Shown here one piece after another: positions 1 through 7,838 of a stretch of 13,157 bases of DNA. The first letter of the stretch is position 1; each line of letters begins with the position of its first letter. Origin of the DNA: Betaproteobacteria bacterium (GTDB lineage Bacteria > Pseudomonadota > Gammaproteobacteria > Burkholderiales > Usitatibacteraceae); contig JAAOZZ010000443.1 in the NCBI GenBank assembly GCA_012274175.1, positions 1-13,157 on the forward strand, given 5' to 3'. A program made the translations under genes and the position numbers. Under the pieces are notes generated by a model, which did not search any database, was not told the origin of the DNA, and was given only the letters and a program-made list of their open reading frames with translations.

Positions 1-1539
1 CTCTACACGACCGTGCTCTCGGGCGTGCTGTGGGACGCCCAGGACGTGATGCTCGACGACGTGGAGCGCATCGAGGTGATCTCGGGGCCGGGCGCGGCCC
101 TGTATGGCGCCAACGCCTTCGCGGGGGTGATCAACATCATCAGCCGGCCCGCACGGGACACCCAGGGCGCCCGCGTGGTGCTGGGCGGCAGCGACATCGC
201 GCGCGACGTCTCGGCACGCTTCGGCGGCAGCCTCGGCGCGACGGGCGCCTATCGCGTGTACGGCATGCACCTCGAGCGCGACGGGCTGCGTCCGGCGGTT
301 TCCCACCTCGCGGACGACACGGTGAAGGACCAGATGGGCTTTCGCGCCGATTTCGGGCCCGCCGAGGGTGGCGCCACGATCCAGGGGGACGCGTACAACG
401 CGACCCGCGAGGGCAACGGCGCCCCGAAGGCGAAGCTCAACGGCGCGAACCTGCTGGGGAGGTGGACCACGCAGCTCGCCGGCGGCTCGCACCTCGTGGC
501 CCAGGCTTACTTCGACCACACGACGCGCGACGATCCCACGGGGTTCAAGGACCGGGTGGATACCTACGACGCGCAAGTGCGCAGCAACCTGCCCGCGATG
601 GGCGCGCACCGGATCTCGTTCGGCCTGGGCTACCGCTATGCGCTGGACGACACCACGCCCACGCTGCCATTGCGCTTCATTCCCGAGGATCGGCACCTGC
701 ACTGGGCGAGCGCCGTGGCGCAGGACGTGATCGAGCTCGCGCCCAGCCTCACGCTCACGGCGGGGGCCAAGTGGCAGACCGACGTGTACGTGAAGCCCGT
801 GTTCATGCCCGACCTGCGCCTCGCGTGGAAGCCGCGCGAGCAGGACATCGTGTGGCTCGCGGCCTCGCGCGTGGCGCGCACGCCGGGACGCGTGGACCGG
901 GATTTCTTCATTCCCGGCAACCCGCCGTTCCTGATCCAGGGCGGGCCCAACTTCGATTCGGAGACGGGCGATGTCTACGAGGTCGGCTATCGCGCGCAGC
1001 CCAACGCATTCCTCACCTTCTCGGCCACGGCCTTCTACAACCGCTACGACGACCTGCGCGGGGGCCGGCTCGCCCCGGGCCCCGGGTTGGCGTTCCTCAT
1101 TTCCAACGCGGTCGAGGGCGAAGCGAGCGGCATCGAGGCATGGGCGCTCCTGCAGGCGACCGAGCGCTGGCGGCTCATGGCCGGCCTGCTCGAGCTGCGG
1201 CAGGACCTGCGCGACAAGGACGGCAGCGGCAGCCTCTCGGGGCCGGCGGGCCTGGGCAACGATCCGCGCCACACCGTAAAGCTGCGCTCGTTGTATCGCT
1301 TCAACGACGCCCTGGACCTCGACGTCGACTGGCGCTACGTGAGCTCTCTTTCCTACCTCGCCACCGTCCCGGCGTACAACGCGACCGACGTGCGGTTGGC
1401 CTGGCGCGTGAACCGCGGCCTGGAGCTCTCGCTCATCGCCAGCAACATATTCCACCGCGACCACGTGGAATTCGACGAGCACGGTTTGCCCGCCTCGATA
1501 CCGCGATCGGCCTACGTGCAGCTGCGCATGGATTTCTGA
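1..1539 (+). CDS. TonB-dependent outer-membrane receptor, 5'-truncated by the window edge
   Basis: This is the C-terminal 512 residues of a TonB-dependent receptor, a 22-strand outer-membrane barrel that imports ligands such as siderophores or cobalamin using TonB/ExbBD energy. The frame is open from base 1, so the signal peptide, TonB box and most of the plug lie upstream of the window. The end of the plug domain is visible at about window residues 19-48: DDVERIEVISGPGAALYG followed by an AGVINIIS segment, a hallmark of the family. The rest is a long stretch of alternating aromatic/hydrophobic and polar residues, as expected for a beta-barrel. It ends in LRMDF with the terminal Phe recognised by the BAM machinery. 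The substrate cannot be told from this fragment. The gene converges with the REC-EAL gene, with only 10 bases between the stop codons. GC and GC3 are high, like the genes to its right as far as the transporter. Confidence 0.93.
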   Translation, partial: LYTTVLSGVLWDAQDVMLDDVERIEVISGPGAALYGANAFAGVINIISRPARDTQGARVVLGGSDIARDVSARFGGSLGATGAYRVYGMHLERDGLRPAVSHLADDTVKDQMGFRADFGPAEGGATIQGDAYNATREGNGAPKAKLNGANLLGRWTTQLAGGSHLVAQAYFDHTTRDDPTGFKDRVDTYDAQVRSNLPAMGAHRISFGLGYRYALDDTTPTLPLRFIPEDRHLHWASAVAQDVIELAPSLTLTAGAKWQTDVYVKPVFMPDLRLAWKPREQDIVWLAASRVARTPGRVDRDFFIPGNPPFLIQGGPNFDSETGDVYEVGYRAQPNAFLTFSATAFYNRYDDLRGGRLAPGPGLAFLISNAVEGEASGIEAWALLQATERWRLMAGLLELRQDLRDKDGSGSLSGPAGLGNDPRHTVKLRSLYRFNDALDLDVDWRYVSSLSYLATVPAYNATDVRLAWRVNRGLELSLIASNIFHRDHVEFDEHGLPASIPRSAYVQLRMDF

Positions 1540-1549
1540 AGCGGCGCCC

Positions 1550-2761
1550 TCAGGCGCGGGCGTGATCCTGCGCCCAGCGGACGAAATCGGCGGCGGGCAT
1601 CGGCTTGGCGATGAAGAATCCCTGGGCCATCTGGCAGCCCAGCTCGCGCAGCATCACCACCTGCTCCTTGGTCTCCACGCCTTCGGCAACCGAGGCGATG
1701 CGAAGCTTGCTCGCGATCTCCAGGCTCGATTCGAGCACCGCCCGGCTCGAGCGCTGGGTCGGGGCGTTGCGCACGAACGACTGGTCGATCTTGAGCTCGG
1801 TGAAGGGAATGCGGGTGAGCTGCTGCATCGAGGCGTAGCCGGTGCCGTAGTCGTCGATGGCGAGGCCGAAGCCCTTCATGCGCAGGCGCGAGAGGTTCTC
1901 CAGCACCTTGCCCAGGTGGGAGGCGGCGGCGGTTTCCGTCACTTCCACGATCACTTCGTGGGGCGTGATGCCCTCGCTTTCGACGACCTCGGTGAGCCGC
2001 TCGGCGAGCGAGACGTCCGAGAGCGACACCAGGGAGACGTTCACGGAGACGGTGGCGTCGATGCCCGCCCGCCTCCAGTGGCGGCACGCGGCGCTCGCGG
2101 TCCGCAGGATCGACATGGTGAGCTCGTGGATCTGGTAGCTCGCCTCGAGCGTGCGCACGAATGCGTGAGGAGGAATCATCCCCTTAGTCGGATGCTGCCA
2201 GCGGGCCACCGCCTCGGCCCCGCGCAGCACCCCCGTGGCGAGGTCGACCTTGGGCTGGTAGTAGGCGGTGAATTCCCCCCGTTGGATCGCCTCGGAGATC
2301 TGCTCGGAGGTGAACACCGTGTCCGCCGCGGGCGGGGGCTTGAGCGAGACGGGGCGGTGTCGGCCCAGCACCTCGGAGAGCTTTTCCGCCGTCACCGGCT
2401 TGCTCAACGCGCCCAGCAAGGTGACCCCGTAGGCGCGGGCCATCATCTCGACGCTCGCGACCAGGGACTTGTCGAGCCCGCTCGCGAGCACGAGGGATGC
2501 GGGCGTGCCGGCCTCGGCCACGTGGCGGATGAATTCCATGCCGTCCATCGCGGGCATGTCCAGGTCGCTGATGATGATGTCCACTACCCCGCCCGGGGCA
2601 CGCAGGATCTCCAGCGCGGATTCCCCGTCCTGCGCGAAGAGCACCTGGCGGGCACCCATCTCCTCGAGGACGTGTCCCAGCGCCCAGCGCTGGAAGCCAT
2701 GGTCTTCCACCACCAGGAAGCGCAGGTTCGCGATGTCGATCGGCTCGGGGGTGGCGCTCAT
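1550..2761 (-). CDS. Response regulator with EAL domain (cyclic-di-GMP phosphodiesterase)
   Basis: A 403-residue REC-EAL protein. The REC domain (about residues 13-135) has the acidic pair E19-D20, phospho-acceptor D66 in SDLDMP, S94 and K121. The EAL domain (about 150-400) would hydrolyse c-di-GMP to pGpG. The signature reads EAV (183-185) rather than EAL, but the usual metal and substrate residues appear present: YYQPK (167-171), N241, E276 in EVTET, DD 303-304 in AIDDYGTGY, K324 in ELKID, AEGVET (359-364) and Q380. I infer an active enzyme controlled by phosphorylation. There is no membrane segment, so it is cytosolic. The frame is open far upstream, but ATG at 2761 starts just before the REC fold and overlaps the preceding gene's stop in ATGA, so this start is preferred. 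It is the last gene of the IclR/REC-HPt/REC-EAL unit. Genes of this layout resemble PvrR-like EAL response regulators. Confidence 0.92.
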   Translation of the reverse strand: MSATPEPIDIANLRFLVVEDHGFQRWALGHVLEEMGARQVLFAQDGESALEILRAPGGVVDIIISDLDMPAMDGMEFIRHVAEAGTPASLVLASGLDKSLVASVEMMARAYGVTLLGALSKPVTAEKLSEVLGRHRPVSLKPPPAADTVFTSEQISEAIQRGEFTAYYQPKVDLATGVLRGAEAVARWQHPTKGMIPPHAFVRTLEASYQIHELTMSILRTASAACRHWRRAGIDATVSVNVSLVSLSDVSLAERLTEVVESEGITPHEVIVEVTETAAASHLGKVLENLSRLRMKGFGLAIDDYGTGYASMQQLTRIPFTELKIDQSFVRNAPTQRSSRAVLESSLEIASKLRIASVAEGVETKEQVVMLRELGCQMAQGFFIAKPMPAADFVRWAQDHARA

Positions 2762-3561
2762 CGTGGCTCTCCGGCGTGATGCGGGGTAAGGGAAGCGGTC
2801 TCGAGGGAATCGATGTGGGCGTTCAATCGGCCGAGCTCCCTGCGGAACGCGTCCATCTGCAAAGTGGTCGCGTTCCAGTCGCCCGCGCGACTCGCGCGCT
2901 CGATGCGGTCGACCACCGCCGCCAGGGCCTCCGCGCCCACCGTGCGGGTGGCGCCCTTGATGCGATGGGCGGCCTGGACCACCTTGGGAAGGTCGCCGGC
3001 CTCGACCGCGACCTCGAGGGCCAGGGCGTCGGCATCGTTGTAGCGCCGGAAATCCACGAGGACCTCGCGCCGCATTGCCGCGCCGACGGCGATCTCGGCG
3101 AGCGCGGTCTCGTTCATCACGGGCATGTCGCGGGGATCGGCGAGCCACAGCCGCAGCTTGTCCGCGAGGCGCGCGAGCTCCACGGGCTTGGCGAGGCAGT
3201 CGTCCATGCCCGCGGCGAAGCACTTCTCCGATTCGCCGCTCATCGCGTTGGCGGTGCAGGCGATCATCGGCGTGCGCGTCCGGCCCTCGCGCGATTCGGC
3301 GCCCCGGATCTCCCGGGCGAGCGCGTAGCCGTCCATGCCGGGCAGGTTGCAGTCGGTGAGGACGAGATCGAACGGCTCGGAGCGCCATTTGCGCAGGGCC
3401 TCCGTGCCGTCCGCCGCCGTCTCGGCCGAATAGCCCAGCGCGGCCACCTGCTCCTGCACGACGAGCCGGTTCACGGGGTGGTTGTCCACCACGAGAACAC
3501 GCGCCGCGCATTCCGCCATGGGGAGCTGTGCCGCCGGTCCCTCGGCGCCGGATTGCTTCAC
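2758..3561 (-). CDS. Response regulator receiver plus HPt protein (phosphorelay without a kinase)
   Basis: A 267-residue protein with a receiver domain (about residues 20-140) and a C-terminal histidine phosphotransfer domain (about 165-250). The REC domain shows D26, phospho-acceptor D70 in TDCNLPGMDG, T103 and K125. The HPt histidine is H199 in AHRIKGATRTVGA, close to the family pattern HxxKG...GA. The arrangement matches the C-terminal tail of hybrid sensor kinases such as BvgS/EvgS, but sensor, HisKA and ATPase parts are absent. It probably relays phosphate from an unlinked kinase to a final receiver, and the REC-EAL protein encoded directly downstream is the obvious candidate. The chosen GTG at 3561 overlaps the IclR stop as GTGA; an in-frame ATG at 3519 would give 253 residues starting just before the REC fold and is a real alternative. 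The stop overlaps the REC-EAL start as ATGA. Confidence 0.88.
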   Translation of the reverse strand: MKQSGAEGPAAQLPMAECAARVLVVDNHPVNRLVVQEQVAALGYSAETAADGTEALRKWRSEPFDLVLTDCNLPGMDGYALAREIRGAESREGRTRTPMIACTANAMSGESEKCFAAGMDDCLAKPVELARLADKLRLWLADPRDMPVMNETALAEIAVGAAMRREVLVDFRRYNDADALALEVAVEAGDLPKVVQAAHRIKGATRTVGAEALAAVVDRIERASRAGDWNATTLQMDAFRRELGRLNAHIDSLETASLTPHHAGEPR

Positions 3562-4322
3562 CGCCCCCCCCCGATCTCGCGACTGAGGCGGCGCGCCTCG
3601 CGCCGGAGCTCGGCCAGCGTGCGCTCGACGCATTGCGGGTATCTCGAATCGGGAAACGAGGAACCGATGGCGGCGATCGCGGCGCCGCCGTCCTCGACGA
3701 TCGGTACCGCGATGCCCGATTCTCCTATCGCGTACATGTGCCGGTTCAACGAGTAGCCGCGCTTTCGAATGGCCGCGAGCTCGCGCTTTATCGCGCGTCC
3801 ATCGCACAACGTGTACCGGGTGAAGCGTTCCAGGCGCGCCCCGGAGAGCAGTCGCTCGACGCCCTCGGGCGCCCCGAATGCCAGCAGCGCGAGTCCGGTG
3901 GCGGTCGCATGCAGCGGCCGCGCGGTGGCGAGCGGTGCGTCGGAGCGCAGGTCGTGCGCCCCGATGGCCTTCACGACGTACTCCACGCACTCGTCGTCGC
4001 GACGCATGCCTACAAAGCATGACTCGCGGGTGGCCCGCGCGACACGTTCGGCGGCGGGCCCGGCGACGCGCGCGAGCACCGCCCGCGGTCCTCCCACCCA
4101 TCGTCCGTCCGCCAGGGAGGCATGCAGCCCGAACATGTGATTGGCGTCCCGGACCACGTAGCCGCGGGACTGGAGGGTCTCGAGGAGCATGTGGGTGCTG
4201 CTCTTCGGGATGACCAGGCGCCGCGCCAGGTCCGAGACGCCGAACCGCCCCGGGTGGGTGGAAAGCATCTCGAGCATCTCCAGCACGCGGACCGCCGACT
4301 TGATCCCGGGAGCGCTGTTCAT
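3558..4322 (-). CDS. IclR-family transcriptional regulator
   Basis: A 254-residue protein, the usual length for the IclR family. Residues 7-70 form the N-terminal winged helix-turn-helix (IKSAVRVLEMLEML; FGVSDLARRL; KSSTHMLLETL; GYVVRD). Residues about 75-250 form the GAF-like effector domain with family landmarks RPLHATATGLALLAFG (136-151) and YAIGESGIAVPI (197-208). IclR proteins are small-molecule-responsive repressors or activators, often of adjacent or divergent operons. The ligand cannot be inferred. It is the first gene of a three-gene minus-strand unit, and its TGA overlaps the GTG of the REC-HPt gene. A perfect 13-bp palindrome ends five bases upstream of its ATG, which suggests autoregulation. 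The coupling of an IclR regulator to phosphorelay and c-di-GMP genes is unusual. No clear Shine-Dalgarno sequence is seen before the ATG. Confidence 0.93.
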   Translation of the reverse strand: MNSAPGIKSAVRVLEMLEMLSTHPGRFGVSDLARRLVIPKSSTHMLLETLQSRGYVVRDANHMFGLHASLADGRWVGGPRAVLARVAGPAAERVARATRESCFVGMRRDDECVEYVVKAIGAHDLRSDAPLATARPLHATATGLALLAFGAPEGVERLLSGARLERFTRYTLCDGRAIKRELAAIRKRGYSLNRHMYAIGESGIAVPIVEDGGAAIAAIGSSFPDSRYPQCVERTLAELRREARRLSREIGGGR

Positions 4323-4327
4323 GGATG

Positions 4328-4340
4328 TGAACGCCGTTCA
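4328..4340. promoter_or_regulatory. Perfect 13-bp palindrome upstream of the IclR gene, likely operator
   Basis: TGAACG-C-CGTTCA is a perfect inverted repeat with 6-bp arms around one central base. It lies between bases -6 and -18 relative to the IclR start on the minus strand. IclR-family proteins usually bind short palindromes near their own promoter, so an autoregulatory operator is the natural reading. The binding protein is inferred, not shown. Confidence 0.5.
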
Positions 4341-4426
4341 GAAACGTTAACACAGGTTAGTTCCGCCCGCCGTGGCCGTCAAGCGGACCGGGGCCGACGG
4401 CAAGCATTCGGAAAGCCCCCGATGGA

Positions 4427-4452
4427 GAACATTCGCCGGCGCAGGTATGTTC
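4427..4452. promoter_or_regulatory. Inverted repeat GAACAT-N14-ATGTTC upstream of the export operon
   Basis: Perfect 6-bp arms (4427-4432 and 4447-4452) separated by 14 bases. The right arm lies where the -35 element would be expected for the TACAAT hexamer at 4470-4475. The GAAC/GTTC ends match those of the palindrome at 4328-4340, so the same regulator might touch both sides of the divergent region. Six-base arms can occur by chance. Confidence 0.3.
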
Positions 4453-4469
4453 CCGGCGCGCGGCTGATT

Positions 4470-4475
4470 TACAAT
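4470..4475 (+). promoter_or_regulatory. Possible -10 element of the HlyD/ABC transporter operon
   Basis: TACAAT matches the sigma-70 -10 consensus at five of six positions in otherwise GC-rich DNA. It would place the transcript start only a few bases before the ATG at 4489, giving a very short leader. No good -35 hexamer is present at 17-18 bases, so an activator or a different start is possible. Confidence 0.3.
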
Positions 4476-4488
4476 CGGCGGCGACGCC

Positions 4489-5739
4489 ATGCCCCGCCAA
4501 CTATTCCGACAAGAGGCGATCGACGCCCAGCGCGAGAAGTTTCTCGGCGAGGCCACCATCGCCCGTCCCGTCCCGGCCTGGGTCTTCACGCTCCTCGCCG
4601 CGGGCACCGCCCTGCTCCTCATCGCCGTCGCCCTGTGGGGACAGTACCAGCGCCGCGAGCGGGTGGAAGGCTACCTCGCACTCGATACCGGCGCCGCGCG
4701 CGTGCTCATCCCCGACTCGGGCCGCGTGACGGCGCTCCTCATCAAGGAAGGCGAAGAGGTGAAGGCCGGCGCCGCCATGGCCACGATCTCCCTCGACCGC
4801 AGCACCGGCTCGGGGGCCACCACGAGCGAGGCGGTGGCCGCGGAGATGCAGACCCGGCGCGGCATCCTGGAGAAGGAGCAGTCCCAGTGGCGCGAGCTGG
4901 GAGACCAGCAGGTGGAACAGGTGCGCCGCCGCCAGCACGACCTGCAGAACGAGCTCACCCAGATCGACCGCGAGATGAAGCTGCAGGAGGTGCGCATCAA
5001 GAGCGCGCGCGACCAGGTGGAACGCTACAAGGGGCTCGCCGGCGAGAAGCAGTTCGTGTCGGAAGCGCTGGTGAAGCAAAAGGGCGACGAGGTCACCGAC
5101 CAGGAGATCAAGCTGCAGGCCCTGCGCCGCCAGCGCTCGCAGGTGGAGCGCGACCTCGAGGCCGCGAAGCTGGACGAGCCCTCGATCCTGCTGCGCTCGC
5201 GCACGCAGGTGGAACAGGCGGCGCGCCAGATCAGCGAGCTGCAGCAGGGACTCGCCCAGGTGGAGGCCACACGGGAGACGGTGATCCGCGCGCCGATGAC
5301 GGGTGTCGTCACCAACATCGCGGTGAACCAGGGGCAGTCGGTCGCCGCGGACACCTCGCTCGCCACGGTCCTTCCCCGGGGAAGCGGCCTGCACGTGGAG
5401 CTGGTCGTGCCCACGCGCGCGATCGGCTTCGTGAAGCCCGGCCAGGAAGTGATGCTGCGTTACGAGGCCTTTCCCTACGAACGCTTCGGCCAGTATCACG
5501 GCGTGGTCACCGACATCGGCCGCAGCGTCTGGTCGCCCGGCGATCGCATCGGGCCGCTCTCGGCGAAGGAGCCCGTCTACCGCGTGGACGTGAAGCTCGA
5601 CAAGCAAGCGGTATCGGCGTTCGGCCAGGAGTTCTCCCTGCGACCCGGGATGCTCGTGAACGCCGACCTGCTGCTGGAGAAGCGCACGCTCCTCGAATGG
5701 ATGTTTGAGCCGGTGATGCAGCTCAAGGGGCGTTTCTGA
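4489..5739 (+). CDS. HlyD/CvaA-type membrane fusion protein of a type I peptide exporter
   Basis: A 416-residue periplasmic adaptor linking the inner-membrane ABC transporter to an outer-membrane TolC-like channel. A short cytosolic N-terminus precedes one membrane segment (about residues 31-52, WVFTLLAAGTALLLIAVALW). The two lipoyl half-motifs are near 78-94 (GRVTALLIKEGEEVKAG) and 266-285 (IRAPMTGVVTNIAVNQGQSV). Between them, about 112-262 is rich in Q, E, R and heptad-like repeats, the alpha-helical hairpin. A beta-barrel domain follows at about 300-397. The C-terminus LLEWMFEPV resembles that of the CvaA/RaxA-like partners of peptidase-containing exporters. The stop overlaps the start of the transporter gene as TGATG, so the two are coupled. 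No TolC homologue is in the window. The start ATG lacks a strong Shine-Dalgarno; no better in-frame start is evident. Confidence 0.93.
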   Translation: MPRQLFRQEAIDAQREKFLGEATIARPVPAWVFTLLAAGTALLLIAVALWGQYQRRERVEGYLALDTGAARVLIPDSGRVTALLIKEGEEVKAGAAMATISLDRSTGSGATTSEAVAAEMQTRRGILEKEQSQWRELGDQQVEQVRRRQHDLQNELTQIDREMKLQEVRIKSARDQVERYKGLAGEKQFVSEALVKQKGDEVTDQEIKLQALRRQRSQVERDLEAAKLDEPSILLRSRTQVEQAARQISELQQGLAQVEATRETVIRAPMTGVVTNIAVNQGQSVAADTSLATVLPRGSGLHVELVVPTRAIGFVKPGQEVMLRYEAFPYERFGQYHGVVTDIGRSVWSPGDRIGPLSAKEPVYRVDVKLDKQAVSAFGQEFSLRPGMLVNADLLLEKRTLLEWMFEPVMQLKGRF

Positions 5740-7838
5740 TGGGGTTTTTCTCCGAGATCCTCTCCCCGCGCGTGCCGGTGATCCTCCAGAGCGAGGCGCC
5801 GGAATGCGGCATCGCTTGCCTCGCCATGGTGGCGTCCTTCCACGGGCATCGCACCGACCTCTCCTCGATGCGCCTGCGGCTCTCGCCTTCCTTGAAGGGC
5901 ATCACCCTCAAGCACGTGGCGCAGATCGCCGAGACCATGGGCATGACGGCGCGGGGCGTGCAGGTGCCCCTCGAATCCCTGGGCAAGCTGCGGCTGCCAG
6001 CGGTGCTGCACTGGGACATGAACCATTTCGTGGTGCTCGCGCAGGTGGCGGGCCGGAAGATCACGGTGCACGACCCCGCCCGGGGCAAGCGCGTGATGAC
6101 GCTGGACGAGGCCTCGCGACATTTCACGGGCGTAGCGATGGAGTTCACGCCCACCTCCGCTTTCCAGAAGAAGGACGAGCGGGAGAAGATCCATTCGTGG
6201 CAGCTCCTGGGAGTCGCCTCGGGGTTGAAGGGCACCATCGCGCAGATCCTGCTGCTCTCCTTCGCGCTCGAGGTGTTCGCGATCGCGATGCCCTTCTTCC
6301 TGCAGCTCACCGTGGACCGGGTGCTGGTGGGCCGCGACCGCGACCTGCTCACGGTGCTGGGCATCGCCTTCGGAACGCTTGTCCTCATCCAGGCCACGGT
6401 GTTTGCCGTGCGCGCATGGGTGGGTGTCTACCTCAGCACGAACATCAACCTGAAGCTCCTCACCACCCTCTTCAACCACATGCTGCGCCTGCCACTCGCG
6501 TGGTTCGAGAAGCGCAACATCGGAGACATCGTCTCGAAGTTCCGGAGCGTTGACGCAATCCAGCGCACGCTTTCCACCACGTTCGTCGAGACGATGGTGG
6601 ACGGCGTGATGGTGGTGCTGACCCTCGCCGTGATGACCTACTACAGCGTGACCCTCACCCTGGTGGTGGCGGTGGCGGCCGTGGTCTACGGGGTGCTGCG
6701 CTGGGTGTTCTACTACCCGCAGCGCCATGCCACCGACGAGCAGCTCGCCCACGAGGCCCGGAGCGGCACGCACTTCATCGAGACGCTGCGCGGGATGATG
6801 GCGATCAAGCTGAACCTGCGGGAGTCCGAGCGCCGCAGCGCCTACCAGAACCTGGTGGTGGACCAGACCAACGCGGGCGTGCGCGTGCAGAACGTGGGGA
6901 TCCTGCAGCGCGCGGCCAACTCGCTCATCTTCGGGGTGGAGAACGTGGCGGTGATCTGGCTGGGGGCGATCGCGGTGCTCGACGGGCGCTTCACCGTCGG
7001 CATGCTCTACGCCTTCATCGGGTTCCAGCTCATCTTCCTCACGCGGATCATCGCGCTCATCGACAAGTGGAACGATTTCCGCATGCTCGACCTGCACGCC
7101 GAGCGGATCGCGGACATCGCGCTCTCGGAGCCGGAGCACTCGAAGCCGCTGCTGCCCATGGAGGCGGCGGGCCAGACGCTCACGATCGAGGCAAAGGACC
7201 TGGGGTACGCCTACGGGCCCGAGGGGTTCGCCTTCCGGGGCGTGAATCTCGTGGTCGCGCCCGGCGAATCCGTGGCCGTTGTGGGGCCCTCGGGGTGCGG
7301 CAAGACGACCCTCATCAAGGTGCTGCTGGGACTGCTCCCGCCCACCGAGGGACAGGTGCGCGTGAACGGCCGCGACCTCGCCGATTGGGAGGCGGCCCAG
7401 TACCGCTCCCGCATCGGAGCGGTGATGCAGGACGATCAGCTCTTCGTCGGCACGATCGAGGACAACATCAGCTTCTTCGACACGGAGCACGACCCCCAGC
7501 GCGTGCGCGAATGCGCCCGCTCCGCCATGATCGACGAGGAGATCATGGCCATGCCGATGCAGTACAACACCATCGTCGGAAGCCTGGGCATGGCGCTCTC
7601 GGGCGGGCAGAAGCAGCGGGTGCTGCTCGCGCGGGCCCTATACCGCAAACCCCAGGTCCTGTTCCTGGACGAGGCATTCGATCAGCTCGATGTGGCGTTG
7701 GAGAGGCGGATAAGCACATCCTTGCGCGAAGAACGATCGCTTTCGCTTGTCATCGTTAGCCATCGGCCGGAGACTGCGGCAGCGTCCATCAAACGCTTGG
7801 ATTTGCCTGCTCAATTCAACGCAACACTTCCGAACTAG
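5739..7838 (+). CDS. PCAT: C39-peptidase-containing ABC exporter for double-glycine peptides
   Basis: A 699-residue three-domain exporter. The C39 protease (about residues 10-140) has catalytic C23 in EAPECGIACLAM, H96 in WDMNHFVVL and D112 in VHDPARG, all present, so it should cut leaders after a double glycine. The transmembrane domain (about 160-450) has roughly six hydrophobic segments. The ATPase (about 480-690) has Walker A GPSGCGKT (516-523), Q564, signature LSGGQKQR (620-627), Walker B VLFLDEA with E645, a D-loop DQLD and H675. All key residues are intact. It is the expected partner of the HlyD-like protein and of the four small double-glycine genes that converge on its 3' end. After H675 only 24 residues remain and they match poorly the usual ending of the family. 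The last ~52 codons have about 60% G/C at third positions, against about 90% in the 39 codons before. The stop TAG lies within a CTAG shared with the opposing peptide gene's stop. Confidence 0.95.
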   Translation: MGFFSEILSPRVPVILQSEAPECGIACLAMVASFHGHRTDLSSMRLRLSPSLKGITLKHVAQIAETMGMTARGVQVPLESLGKLRLPAVLHWDMNHFVVLAQVAGRKITVHDPARGKRVMTLDEASRHFTGVAMEFTPTSAFQKKDEREKIHSWQLLGVASGLKGTIAQILLLSFALEVFAIAMPFFLQLTVDRVLVGRDRDLLTVLGIAFGTLVLIQATVFAVRAWVGVYLSTNINLKLLTTLFNHMLRLPLAWFEKRNIGDIVSKFRSVDAIQRTLSTTFVETMVDGVMVVLTLAVMTYYSVTLTLVVAVAAVVYGVLRWVFYYPQRHATDEQLAHEARSGTHFIETLRGMMAIKLNLRESERRSAYQNLVVDQTNAGVRVQNVGILQRAANSLIFGVENVAVIWLGAIAVLDGRFTVGMLYAFIGFQLIFLTRIIALIDKWNDFRMLDLHAERIADIALSEPEHSKPLLPMEAAGQTLTIEAKDLGYAYGPEGFAFRGVNLVVAPGESVAVVGPSGCGKTTLIKVLLGLLPPTEGQVRVNGRDLADWEAAQYRSRIGAVMQDDQLFVGTIEDNISFFDTEHDPQRVRECARSAMIDEEIMAMPMQYNTIVGSLGMALSGGQKQRVLLARALYRKPQVLFLDEAFDQLDVALERRISTSLREERSLSLVIVSHRPETAAASIKRLDLPAQFNATLPN

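Noticed and set aside
1544..1557. Small GCGCC-CTCA-GGCGC hairpin between the convergent TonB receptor and REC-EAL genes
   Set aside because: Only a 5-bp stem with no T-tract on either strand; common by chance in GC-rich DNA. It could help stop transcription but cannot be called a terminator.
2762..3511. Upstream extension of the REC-EAL reading frame (653 codons in total)
   Set aside because: The extension overlaps the REC-HPt gene in another frame and is Arg/Gly/Pro-rich low-complexity translation typical of a GC-rich shadow frame. The REC fold begins right after the ATG at 2761.
3562..4353. Upstream extension of the REC-HPt frame (531 codons in total)
   Set aside because: It lies wholly over the IclR gene in a shifted frame and reads as Arg/Ala-rich shadow sequence; the GTGA overlap at 3558-3561 gives a natural start.
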